A DNA stretch of 64,000 nt from the NCBI RefSeq assembly GCF_028583425.1, contig NC_072795.1:5231001-5295000 (forward strand), read 5' to 3'. This DNA comes from Eublepharis macularius. Lineage: Eukaryota; Chordata; Lepidosauria; Squamata; Eublepharidae. Positions within the stretch are counted from its first letter, which is position 1; every line of letters starts with the position of its first letter. Below are positions 22,863 through 33,548 of this stretch, one piece after another. A program made the position numbers and the translations under genes. The notes beneath the pieces were generated by a model. It worked only from the letters and a program-made list of their open reading frames with translations, had not been told where the DNA came from and made no database searches.

Positions 22863-23664
22863 AAGGAGAGGGGAGGGGGAGCAGATACTCTGCTGACAGT
22901 CAAGGTTGGCATCTAGCTGGGACAAACCTAACAGCTCAAGACAATGGTTGGGCTGGCAATATAATTTCAGGTTCAAAATCACTCCAAGGGTAAGCATTGC
23001 TAGTAAGAAGACACACACCCCAAAATGTGACTCAATAGAATTAAATAGTTTCTATTTAATGTAAATATTTGTAGAGATGTTCCATAAAGCTCTGGGTGAT
23101 GGAAGTGCCAACTCTGCCCACTCCCTGCTTCCCTCCCACACAGCCAGAGGTCCTGGTGTGTGACAATCTGTCTTCGGCTGGCTAGAACTTAACTGCTCCC
23201 CAACAAGGTGCCCTCGACTGGCCAATTCTCCTAGAGCCTTCCCAGCTCCTTCCTTGTTCACTCTCATATTGTTGCCTGTCACAGATCCACATGTGGCACC
23301 ATCTTGCAAAGGCACATGAGACGAACTCTTGCTCTGCTCCACCCATGACTACTGCCTCTGGAACCAACGTAGCTGTTCTCATGCTTCCTCATTGACAATG
23401 AGGATGGGTTGCTTTTTGAAATAGGGGCAAGCTTGCAAAGAAGAGGCACTCTTCTAGCCTGAACCTCAAACTAGTAGTCACTTGATTTAAGCCATATTCA
23501 AGCTTCTGAACGTTAAGGAAGTTTTTCAGGTGGATTTGGCAAGGGCACCAGCCACAGGAGAATGGGCCCCTGTTCGGTGCAGAGGACTAGGGAATGTGCT
23601 TGTGTGCATGCTCAGTTCGCACAGGGCTTGGATTACCTGCCGTTATTGATCTTCTAATCGAGGA
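22863..23664. other. Intergenic DNA, nothing recognised
   Basis: Short open frames on both strands only; no splice-bounded exon convinced me. Confidence 0.4.
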
Positions 23665-23672
23665 GACCCAAT

Positions 23673-24084
23673 TAGAGATGGGCACGAATTGAAATACGAA
23701 CCAAAATTAAGCACGAACCGGGTCGGTTCATGATTCGTAAACTGCAGTTTGTCAGATCCCATTTCTGATGAACCACTACGAACTTTAGGCTGGTTCGTTT
23801 GGTTCATGTTTTTGGTTCGTGATTGCAGACAGCCTGGTGCCAATCAATCAGTTTCATAGGCAACAAGGGATGGGCTTCCTGCAGATCTTCTGCTGACCCG
23901 GAAGTGGCCTTCTGCTGGCCTGGAAGTGATGATTTTCTGACCTGGATGTGACGTTTTCATGAACCAAACGAACCGGTTTGCAAACCCGGGGCAGGTTCGT
24001 GAAAGTTTGTGGTTCATGGTTCATGAAATTTGACGAACCACGAACTGCATGGTTCAGGTTTTTTCCAGTTCTTGCCCATCTCTA
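23673..24084. mobile_element. hAT-type fold-back element, TAGAGATGGGC ends
   Basis: Termini TAGAGATGGGCACGAA and TTGCCCATCTCTA, flanks GACCCAAT/GTCCCAAT (8 bp, one mismatch). Interior full of GAACCA/TGGTTC inversions. A second copy in reverse is at 32153-32558. Confidence 0.85.
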
Positions 24085-24092
24085 GTCCCAAT

Positions 24093-24677
24093 AAGCTTTT
24101 AGGGAACGTTGCTCAGAACACAATTTGAGCCAGTGAGGTTTTGTCATTAGACCAAGATTTAAATCTCTGCTCTGCCATGTGTTCATACAACACCCAGCAT
24201 TTTGCTTTAACAGTCACTGGGTAATCCTGAACGAGTCACTCTCTCTTAGCTTAATTTACATCACATGGCCATTTTGAGGATAAAATGATAAAAATGATAA
24301 AAGGAGAGTTGGGTATGCCAATCTGAGCTCCATGGAGGACATGGGGAATAAAAATGCATCAGACAGTTTGAAAATCGCTGGCTGTCACGTTGCATGCTTC
24401 TTCAGGACCTCCAAGAATTCCATGCTGGCGACTGGGTTAAAAAAGACATACCTTGGCAGGCAGTCACCTGACCTTGCAGCCAACTCAAAACAGGCTTGAA
24501 ATGTTCACGCCAAGGGGGACTTATGCCTGAATGGCTTCAGTGATATAAACAAGCTAATTCCTCCACTGCAGATATGGTCCATTAAGTGTGCTGATGAGGT
24601 CACAGATCATGAATTGCTAAGGGCTCGCCAATCACCCAGAACAAATGCCTTGGCCTGGCCAGCAGGACATTATGTCA
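24093..24677. other. Intergenic DNA with diverged SINE head
   Basis: 24130-24260 resembles a decayed tRNA-headed SINE (CTCTGCTCTGCCATGTG, TCCTGAACGAGTCACTCTC). The rest is unrecognised. Confidence 0.4.
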
Positions 24678-24687
24678 CCATATAAGG

Positions 24688-25103
24688 AAAATAGTAATGG
24701 GTCCTGTAGCACCTTGAAGACTAACCAACTTTATTGTAGCATAAGCTTTTGAGAGCCACAGCTCTCTTCGTCAGATGCATTGCCAGCTTTTGAGAACTGC
24801 AGCTCTCTTCGTCAGATGCACCTTTAAGACTAACCAACTTTATTGTCGCTTAAGCTTTCGAGAGCCACAGCTCTCTTCATTAGATGCATCATCAGCTTTC
24901 AAGAACCACAGCTCTCTTTGTGAAGAGAGCTGTGGTTCTCGAAAGCTGACGATGCATCTGACGAAGAGAGCTCTGGTTTGCGAAAGTTTACGCTACAATA
25001 AAGTTGGTTAGTCTTAAAAGTGCTACTGGACTCTTTACTATTTTGCAACTACAGACTAACACAGCTAACTAACTTCAGACTAACATGGCTAACTCCTCTA
25101 GAT
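24688..25103 (+). mobile_element. AGATCCAGAGGAGTTAGC fold-back element with amplified core, 9-bp TSD
   Basis: Flanked by exact CATATAAGG at 24679-24687 and 25104-25112. The core CACAGCTCTCTTCGTCAGATGC is repeated about five times in alternating orientation. Confidence 0.85.
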
Positions 25104-25112
25104 CATATAAGG

Positions 25113-25661
25113 ACAGACAGTGTGGGTGATATTACAGATATACTGTGTGAACTGGTGTCAGAGCATGCTGTGGATATCTGAAGAATCATGCAAGGTTTAA
25201 GAGGAAGCGGGGAGATACCACTGCTTACCCCAAAGCCTCATCGCTTGCCTCCATTCTTCTTAAACTGCATAGTTGCCTTGCGGCTGGAATTTCCCAGGTT
25301 TGGCAACTGCAGTGCTGAAATCTGGTCTGTTCCAGCCAGGGAACGTATGAAACAACCATCAAAGCAAGAGTGCCCTTGAGCGTATGCGAAGAGCGTTGTG
25401 CTTCCCGGTGGATAACCACAGGCAGGTCCCACACACCTGGGATGTGGGAGTAGAAGACACCGACTGGGATCTTGGGATGGAATCACACGTGTTTAAAAGC
25501 TCTGTAATTGTTACTTTGAAATCTGCACACACACACACACACACCCCTTTAGGTAGTGCACACTTATCACCATTCACAAGATATACTTTTTAAACTTTTG
25601 AACTTGAGCATGAGTGGAGGAAGGCGCACACACACCTGCTTCCCATGCTGGCCCACAGCTA
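25113..25661. other. Intergenic DNA with short (CA)n
   Basis: A (CA)10 tract lies at 25524-25543. No coding signal; about 25220-25400 has overlapping open frames on both strands without splice support. Confidence 0.4.
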
Positions 25662-25880
25662 GGGCTGCCAGCCTCCAGGTGATGGCTGGAGATCTCCCAG
25701 AATGGGAACAGATCTCCAAGCAACAGAGATCAGTCCCTCTGGAGACGATGGCTGTTTCGGAAGCTGGAGTCTATGGCATTGTACCTTGCAGAGGTCCCTT
25801 TCCACCCCAAACCCCACCCTCTTCAAGCTCTGGCCCCCCAAATCTCCAGGAATTTCCCATCCTGGAGCTGGCAACCATAG
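25659..25880 (+). mobile_element. TAGGGTTGCCAG-family MITE
   Basis: CTAGGGCTGCCAGCCTCCAG to GAGCTGGCAACCATAG, with all family landmarks. Confidence 0.75.
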
Positions 25881-26129
25881 CTACAGTGCCCTGTATCTGA
25901 CTTGCTTTAGGTACAAACTTGCAGGCATTCTTCCGTCCCTTCCTTGCCGAAATGCCTGCAAACAACAGCCCTGCTTGCCGGGAGATGCAGTCTGACTTTG
26001 CAAGATTTGTTTTATCAATTTATTATTTTTTAAAATCTTGTATTATCTATTGTTTTATATCAACTGCCTTGAGCACTTTTTGTGACTTTTCAAAAATCCG
26101 TAACTTGTGTGACCAGGAACAATGGATTC

Positions 26130-26590
26130 TAGAAGCTGGCTTGGGTGATAATCAGGTCCAGGAGCACCTTGAAGACCAACTAGATTTCCAGGTTGTGAAA
26201 TTGCGAGAGTCAGAGCTCCCTTCATCAGATACAAGGAGAGGAAAAATGAAGAAGTCCAGGCAGAGGGTGGGATATACCCCTCCCACTCTCTACCTGGATT
26301 ATAGATCCAGAGGAGTTAGCCGTGTTAGTCTGTAGTAGCAAAATCAAAAAGAGTCCAGTAGCACCTTTAAGACTAACCAACTTTATTGTAGCGTAAGCTT
26401 TCAAGAACCACAGCTCTCTCCGTCAGATGGATTATAAAAATCATTTCTTTTCCCGCTCCTTGTATCTGATGAAGGGAGCTCTGACTCTTCCAAGTTCATA
26501 CCTTGGAATTCTAGTAGGTCTTTAAGGTGCTACTGGACTCAAATCTTGCTCTTCTACTACGGACCAGCATGGCTACCCCCCTAAAACTAA
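26130..26590. mobile_element. Nested pieces of the AGATCCAGAGGAGTTAGC family
   Basis: 26145-26235 and 26465-26585 form two arms of one element (ATCAGGTCCAGGAGCACCTTG, CTACTGGACTCAAATCTTGC). Between them, 26303-26430, lies the start of a second copy (AGATCCAGAGGAGTTAGCCG), so one copy inserted into another. Confidence 0.65.
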
Positions 26591-27179
26591 CCCCAAATAT
26601 GTGCTTCTTGTTCTGTGAACTGGTCCCTATTCCCTGTTCTGGGTAGCAGAGATTAGTTGTTCTATGGGAAATAAACTCCCGTCTGAACCAACTTCCCACG
26701 TACTCTTGTTGTGCAACTAGAAAGGAGGCAGCTACCTTGAAGAACAGTCACCTACTCAAGCCAGTAGACCTTGGAGGCCATTCTTTCCTCTTCTGTGACG
26801 CATTTTGGACTTGAATGCATTCCATTCCCCCAAGGGCCTAACATTTATGGAACAGGTGCTCTTAAAATAGTCCCATTGGGTGTTAGATGGAAGGATTAAT
26901 CTTTCAGCCACATTCCAAGGTGCAGGCAGAGATGTGGGATAGTTATAGAAACAGCAGATCGGGTAGTAGGTAATACGAAAGATATGAGGCCCTAGAGACC
27001 TCAACAGAGTAAGAATTTGGTGTTTCAAACAAAAGGTCCTAAAAGAACTGAAAATCAGCTCATATTTTGTTTCTTGGGGAAATTGTTGATAGTAATCGCG
27101 TTGGATTTAAATCCCAAGCTTGACAGCTCGTGAGTTTCCCAGCGTCACCTGGGAGGAGGATAATGCCTTATCTATATCT
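26591..27179. other. Intergenic DNA, nothing recognised
   Basis: No exon or named repeat found. Confidence 0.4.
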
Positions 27180-27700
27180 CATGGCTAGGAGGGAGCTAGA
27201 TAAGATCCTTAAAGATAAAGACGTCTCTCTGGGAACCACGATCAAGATAATCCAAACGGTGGTATTCCCCCACTGCTATGTTTGGATGTGAAAGTTGGAC
27301 AGTGAAGAAAGATGACAGGAAGAAAATGGATTCATTTGAAATGTGGTGCTGGAGGAGAGTTTTGCAGATACCATGGATGACCAAAAAGGCCAATAAGTGG
27401 GTACTAGATCAAATCAAGCCTGAATCCTCCCTAGAAGCTAAAATGACAAAACTGAGGCTATTGTACTTTGGTCACATCATGAGAAGACAAGGTTCTCTGG
27501 AAAAGTCAACAATGCTGGGAAAAGTGGAAGGCAGGAGGAAAAGAGGAAGACCTAAAATGAGATGGTTTTAATAAAAGAAGCCACGTCCTCCAGTTTGCAG
27601 GATCCGAGCAAGTCTGTTAATGATAAGACGTTTTGGAGGTCTTTCCTTCATAGGGTCACCATAGGTTGGAGGCGACTTGATGGCACATAAAACACACATA
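27180..27700 (+). mobile_element. BovB (RTE) LINE, 3' end of ORF and tail
   Basis: The frame at 27278-27571 reads GCESWTVKKDDRKKMDSFE then MWCWRRVLQIPWM and FGHIMRRQGSLEKSTMLGK, the typical C-terminal end of BovB polymerase. The tail GGGTCACCATAGGTTGGAGGC follows at about 27654. 5'-truncated, so inactive. It is the presumed mobilising partner of the SINEs with a similar tail. Confidence 0.85.
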
Positions 27701-28490
27701 TCCCATGTGACCAGCTTTTGTGTTTCCCATGATGCACTTGGTTGTCCATGCAGGTGGACATTGCTTTACTTCTTCTTGTGTGCATGTTATGTGCTGTCAA
27801 GTCACCTCCGACCTATGACAACCCTATGAATAAAAGACCTCCAAAACTTCTTCTTAGACATTTGCAAGACCTAGAAGTACAGCCCAAAGCGCCTGACGTT
27901 TATCCAAGGTGACATTTAACCAAATGACTCTTATTTAACTACCCAAGAATTTGTCCAACTGATTTTGCCAAGCTGATTAAAGAGTTAATAGGTGACCAGG
28001 CTATTGCATAAGCTGGTGGAGGAGGTGTGTGTGGAGAAAACACTTGCCTTGAAATCCTCCAAATTGCTTTCCTAATTAATGAGCTGGAGACCAGCAATGG
28101 CGTCATGGCTTTAGGCAAGTTGGTCACCCATTGAGAGGAACAGAAATGGCCTGAGGTGTTAGGATATTTTCTAATGGGGAAGCAAATGCTTTCAAAGTAT
28201 TGGACATTGGTATTTCCTTGGTCCTAAAATCCCCACTGAAGTGGCTGTCGGAGGGCTGGGTCGCATTCCCATGAAAGGTTTTTAATAACAGTCATTTGCA
28301 TTCATGAGACCTCCGTGTCTGCAGCCAAAGTGCCTCGGACTGTCTGTCTCCACGTGCAGCAGCAGGGAATCTTTGATATCTTTTTGCAGCATGCCAAATG
28401 CTTCCAACCAGCAGATTCTCTTAGATCCCTTGAGATCTCGAAATAACAGAGATCCTTTACCCTTGCATGCTTCAGCGCTTTATCTTCCGC
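27701..28490. other. Intergenic DNA with BovB-tail fragment
   Basis: 27785-27850 is a reverse BovB/SINE tail (GTGCTGTCAAGTCACCTCCGA). The rest is unrecognised. Confidence 0.4.
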
Positions 28491-29130
28491 CATCCTGGAA
28501 AGTAGATACCATCGTATTCCGCTCCCTCAGCAGCTCTGCCCATGTCATACAGGGAAAGTAGAGTCTGTCGAACACCCCTGCAGCTGCCAGGCTGCACATG
28601 GGCGAAATCAACAGCAGCCCGTACATGGGCTTTCTCTGTGGTGGCCCCTGCTCTGTGGAATGACCTGCCTGAGGAGGTCAGAAGAGCCCCCATCCTCCCA
28701 GCTTTCTGCAAACGATGCAAAACAAAATTATTCAAAAAGTCTTTTTACTCAGATGGGAGGGCTGTATTGTAGGGATGGGGTCTAAGATGCTTCGCTAATG
28801 AGTTAGGGACCATAGACTTCACTGCTATGTTGCCTTACATACTATCTGTTGCTTTAAATATGTACTCCTATATACCACCAGTGCTCCATGTTGTCTAATG
28901 TCAGTCCTAGAGTTGATTATGTTCTGTTCCAGTATTTTCTTCTACTTTGTATTGGTTCTTGCTAATACTATGTCTTCTAAACTTGTATCTATTTACCCTA
29001 TGACATTGTTTATGGAAATGTCCTTGATACTGTATTGGAATGTACTCAATACTGATTGTACTAATCTCATACTATGTAATCCGCCTTGAGTCTCAGTGAG
29101 AAAGGCGAACTATAAATAAATAAATAAGTA
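28491..29130 (+). mobile_element. L2-clade LINE, 3' end
   Basis: Reads AFSVVAPALWNDLPEEVRRAP then FCKRCKTKLFKKSFYSDG, the C-terminus of an L2-type polymerase. A long 3' UTR follows, ending in CCGCCTTGAGTCTCAGTGAG and a short (AATA)n tail. Inactive fragment. Confidence 0.75.
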
Positions 29131-29809
29131 AATAAATAAATATATGTTCTGCTGTGCTGCCCAGTCTACAATATCATCCGATCTCACTATGTCACTCCAA
29201 TCTTGTCAACTTTAGCAGGAAGATCTGATCAACGTTGCGTCTCCCTCCTCCTCGCAGACTCTTCCCTGGAGATAACGAACAAAGTTGCCAAATTTTACTT
29301 TCGGGCGTGTGGGATACGCAAGCGGTTGACGGAGCCCCAATAACTTACTTCCCTGTTGGAGGAAGGTGTCATCTCTCTGTCCCCTCTACAACCTCCACCC
29401 ACAGGTCTGTGCTCGTCGCACCGCATGTGCCCTCCCTATTCTTATTTTTATTGTTTTTTATTCTACTCTTCTTTTACTCTCTGGAGCTGTTTCTGTATCG
29501 AAATAAATTGACAGTGACATCTTTCCCCATTTGTGTGGGTTCTAAGTCACTTATCGTTAAAGAATTATCAGCTTTGTTTCTGCAGGAGTTAATCCGCTGT
29601 AGCTTGATGACTGACTTTCTTTTCGAGTTCTTCCCATGCCAGACTTTTTCTACAACATCAATACCATTTGTTAGCTTTTTTATAGTCCAGACAATCTTTA
29701 CCTGAAGATTTATACTCTCACATTTCCACTGCCATATCTTATTCAAATTTATTGTGATTTGTTTAAAATCTCCTTGCAATTTCATTATAAGGCCTCCCCA
29801 CCACCATAG
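29131..29809. other. Intergenic DNA, nothing recognised
   Basis: T-rich; open frames on both strands (156 and 103 codons) look non-coding in composition. Confidence 0.35.
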
Positions 29810-30248
29810 ACAGGGCTCATTTCAAGGGGGAATGTGCAGGAACACAGTTCCCCAAAGAGGTCACATGTCAGGTGCCCCCCCCCACCAGACTCTCAGCCAT
29901 TTTGGGCCCGTTTTGGTCTGGATTGGGGCCAAAACGGCCTGGATCGGGCCTGTGACGGGTGGTGGATCAATCTCCCACTCGTCAGAGGCCCAATCCTGAC
30001 CATTTTGGACCCCTTTTCAGCCATTCTCAACCCCTTTTTGCCATTTTGGGCCCAATTTTGGCCCTGAATGGCCAGGATTGGGTCCAAAACAGCCAGAATA
30101 GATGATGTCAGGGGGTGTGGCATATGCAAATCAGTTATGCTAATGACACACTTCCAATGATGGCAAGGGGCATGGCACATGTTAATAGGTTATGCTAATG
30201 AGTTATGCTAATGAGTTCCTCCAGCTCTTTTTCTACGAAATGACCCCT
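29810..30248. mobile_element. Non-autonomous element rich in TTTTGG(A/C)CC motifs
   Basis: Ends GGGCTCATTTCAAG and CTACGAAATGACCCC are imperfect inverted repeats. The interior is built of repeated CCATTTTGG(G/A)CC words. Family not known to me. Confidence 0.5.
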
Positions 30249-30548
30249 GACCACAGACATCACTAAAACCTGTTAGCCAGCCACCTTCTTTAAGCAAACC
30301 TTGTGCATCTTTCCTCTCCTGCAAGGAGGCTTTTTAGTCTGAGAAGAAAGTAGACTGAGTCCATGTCTCTACCTCTGTTCCCCTCTCTGCCTTGCATTAC
30401 AGCTAAGCAAAGCTTTTACCTGAGACAGGCAGGTACAGCCCAGAGAACAATATAGTTCACACAAATATGTTTATACGGTATCAAAAGGTACTCCAAAAAC
30501 CAGCAAGATGATGCAAGGATTGTTGTAATATGGAAATGCATCAAGATG

Positions 30549-31062
30549 TGTAGCTGTGTTAGTCTGTCTGTAGCCGTAGAAAAGAGCAAGAGTTCAGTAG
30601 CACCTCTAAGACTAACAAAATTTGTGATAGGGTATGAGCTTTCGTGAGTCACAGTTCACTATGTACTTCTATGTGAGTCCATCTGTCATTATATCTTGGA
30701 GAGTGGAGTGATTATAGAAACTGAATGATAATAGACAGTGAATGACAATAGCAACCGTGATTGAATGGGAGGGGGGTATGCAGAGGGGTAGTGGGTGTGG
30801 AGAAATCAGCATTGGTAATGAGACAGGAAGCCTATGACATAGATTCTCAAGACAATGCATCCACCTGGACTGAATCACGGTTGCTATTGTCATTCACCGT
30901 CTATTATCATTCAGCTTCTATAATCACTCCAGCCACCAAGATATAAGGACAGATGGACTCACATTCTAGCTGTATATGAAGAAGTGAGCTGTGGCTCATG
31001 AAAGCTCATGCCCCACCACAAATTTTATTAGTCTTAGAGGTGCTACTGAACTCTTGCTCTTT
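30549..31062. mobile_element. Large palindromic element (about 500 bp)
   Basis: Arms of about 220 bp: GAAAAGAGCAAGAGTTCAGTAGCACC at the left, its inverse ending CTCTTGCTCTTTTC at the right. They continue through GATTATAGAAACTGAATGATAATAG and its inverse up to a spacer of about 80 bp. Confidence 0.75.
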
Positions 31063-31066
31063 TCTA

Positions 31067-31990
31067 TGGAAATGCAGTGCACAGAGATGCCAACCAGCCC
31101 CAGGACAATCCTGTTTGGCAGATAGATGTGCTAGCGCTTCTGGCTGGACAATGCCCCTGTCAAGCATATATCTGTTGAGATATTCTCTCTCCTCACTGCT
31201 ACTCACAGACTAGGTAAATAAAACCAGGGAGATGAGACATCCGACTAAACAGATTAGATATTGGGAAATACTCTTGTTCAGATTCAGAATATTTCTGATA
31301 TATATGAATGTTTAGCACAGATCCAGACAAGTACTTACCAATGGCATATTCCTACCAGAAATGCACTGTTTGTGCAAGCCAAAAAGTACATGGGGAGGTG
31401 GGTTTGCTATACAAGTCAGTGAGAAACAACTCAAATACAAGCAATTTAATACTTAACGCTGTTTAATTTATTAAATAATTTAGTATACAATTAAATCTTA
31501 ATAACACTAAAATATACATGACATACTTCCTGTCAGCGTACTTGCTTTCTACATTCAGGGACTGTATGCAGAAAATGAGAGACTTCTATCCAATTCAAAT
31601 TAGTTGCCACTAATCCCCACTGGTGAATCCCACCAAAATCTAATAGATTGAGTGACAATTAGCTTGTCTCCTTGAATTCAAAATGCAACTGATTTTATTT
31701 AGATTGGAAGCCAGGGATCTCTCATCACTGTTAGGTAGCCAATCAGATAGTCCCTGAATGTATGCTGCTACAGTGTATGTCCCAAAAGATTGCTAACATC
31801 TCTACAGAAGAAATCTGATACAAAGTGTATTGTGTGATGTTGCTCTGGATTTTACCATACTTAGCAGAAACCCCCAAATGCAGTGCCCCGGGTACCATGA
31901 GGGCATTTGCCAATGTATGTACCTGGTGCCTACTGCTTCTTGAATCTTAGACACAGTAAGATTCAGTAGGCCTTGAATGGAATAATAATA
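31067..31990. other. Intergenic DNA, nothing recognised
   Basis: A/T-rich, no coding signal. Tracts of about 30 bp repeat loosely near 31550 and 31730 (CCCTGAATGTATGCTG, CATTCAGGGACTGTATGC), in inverse orientation. Confidence 0.4.
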
Positions 31991-31999
31991 AAAAGGCAG

Positions 32000-32095
32000 C
32001 TTTGGCTCATATTGGTGTGGTGATAATAATGACATACTTTGTAAACTGCTCTGAGTGGGTGTTAAGTTGTCCTGAAGGACGGTATATAAATAAAA

Positions 32096-32152
<57 letters not shown>
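32000..32152 (+). mobile_element. SINE 3' end with (GTT)19 tail
   Basis: GATAATAATGACATACTTTG to GGTATATAAATAAAATG is the SINE tail, followed by an uninterrupted (TTG)n microsatellite. The hAT-type element at 32153 has inserted into the tract. Confidence 0.8.
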
Positions 32153-32153
<1 letters not shown>

Positions 32154-32558
32154 AGAGATGGGCAGGAACTGGAAAAAAACCGAACCATGCCGTTCGTGGT
32201 TCGTCAAATTTCACGAACCACACACCACGAACTTTCACGAACCTGCTCCTGGTTCGCGAACTGGTTCGTTTGGTTCGTGAAAACGTCACATCCGGATCAG
32301 AAAATCATTGCTTCCGGGTCAACAGAAGGTCACTTCCGGGTCAGCAGAAGGTCTGCAGGAAATCCATCCCCTGTTGCCTAGGAAACTGATTGATCAGCAC
32401 CAGGCTGTCTGCAGTCATGAAAAACGAACCAAACAAACCAGCCTAAAGTCTGTAGCGGTTTGTCAGAAATGGGATCTGATGAACCACAATTCGCGAACCA
32501 CAAACCGGCCTGGTTCATGCATAATTTTGGTTCATATTTTAGTTCGTGCCCATCTCTA
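32153..32558. mobile_element. hAT-type fold-back element, TAGAGATGGGC ends, second copy
   Basis: 406 bp in the reverse sense of the copy at 23673-24084. Flanks GTTGTTGT/GTTGTTAT match at seven of eight bases. Confidence 0.85.
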
Positions 32559-32566
32559 GTTGTTAT

Positions 32567-33137
32567 TCCCTGGCAGCTAATTAGCCAGTGAAATCTGGGG
32601 TTCTTCCAGGGCAGCCCTGTTACAGCAACGTACTCTCAGTTTGTATCTCTGGCCTTGGAAACTTCTCCTTGTGTCTTTGCAGGAAGCAAGCCCTTCCCTT
32701 TGGAACCTGAAACCATCAGTCTCTTTCCCAGCTTTCCCAGAGTCAATCCCAGCTTTCTTCCTCCTCCGTCATGCAGAAGATACTTCAAAAGAATCAGGGG
32801 AAGCTTCACCATTCAGAAGCAGTTGAGTCCTTAGGAGGATGCTTAGCTTGGAGCCTTCCAATATTTTGCAATTGGTCCTGTTTCCCCACCATAGCTGCCA
32901 TTTTGAGACTGGGCCTGCTCCTGTGGCAGCCATTTTGAGATTGTCCACACACCCCATTGGTCCCACAGCTGTTTTAGCACGACAACAAATACCCTTTTTC
33001 AAAATCTCCACAAGCTGAAAATGCTGGAAGCTGAGTCCATGAGTAACCAAACCTCCATTAAGACTTTAAAAAAAGCAATCAAACTGTGCAAGACTGTACA
33101 TTTAGACGTTGCTTTTTAAAAAAATAAATTGGAGTCA
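32567..33137. other. Region downstream of gene 2, nothing recognised
   Basis: Intergenic between the two genes. The likely end of the gene 2 transcript lies at its upper edge. Confidence 0.4.
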
Positions 33138-33143
33138 TTTATT
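33138..33143 (-). promoter_or_regulatory. Candidate polyadenylation signal of gene 2
   Basis: AATAAA on the minus strand, about 330 nt after the stop at 33474, the first clear AATAAA I find downstream of that stop. It predicts cleavage near 33115-33125 and a 3' UTR of about 350 nt. Confidence 0.5.
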
Positions 33144-33473
33144 CCATGCTGTCCTTCCACAGGCCTCTAGTTGAGTACTGTGTGAAAGAGGATTATATTC
33201 TAGTTCGGCAATATACGTTCCAATACATGGATCCTCCTTTGTAATTCTGTAGGCAACTAACACCAAAACAGCGTTGATTGGTTTGCAAAGAATGGCCCCA
33301 GTGTAGAATTAGCCCCAGATAGAAATAGGTGCGTACCCATGAAGGAAAAGCCAAAATTGGCATAAACTGCAACATGATATCAGAATTGCCCAAAAAAAGC
33401 TGAGCAGACCACATTCTGCTATCGCTTCTGATCGCCAAGTCAAGGGTTTGTTAGTTTCTTTGGAAGTGTTCAT

Positions 33474-33548
33474 TCATCCACTCTGCTCTCGTATCCACGA
33501 CACGGTGAATTGGGTGCAGGGGAATTTTGCATGCAGGATTTCTTCAAG
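33474..33548 (-). CDS. Gene 2 exon 5: C-terminus and stop
   Basis: The acceptor CATTCTCTCAG starts a phase-0 exon of 24 codons and TGA: LEEILHAKFPCTQ then FTVSWIREQSG. With exon 4 it makes a predicted helix (VREMVVKK-LEEILHAKF) followed by a strand (CTQFTVSWI). The cysteine could pair with that of exon 3. No transmembrane helix or GPI signal follows, so the product should be released. A polyadenylation signal lies about 330 bp downstream. All four introns (phases 1,1,1,0) join without a stop, giving a protein of about 3,440 residues. Confidence 0.72.
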   Translation of the reverse strand, partial: LEEILHAKFPCTQFTVSWIREQSG

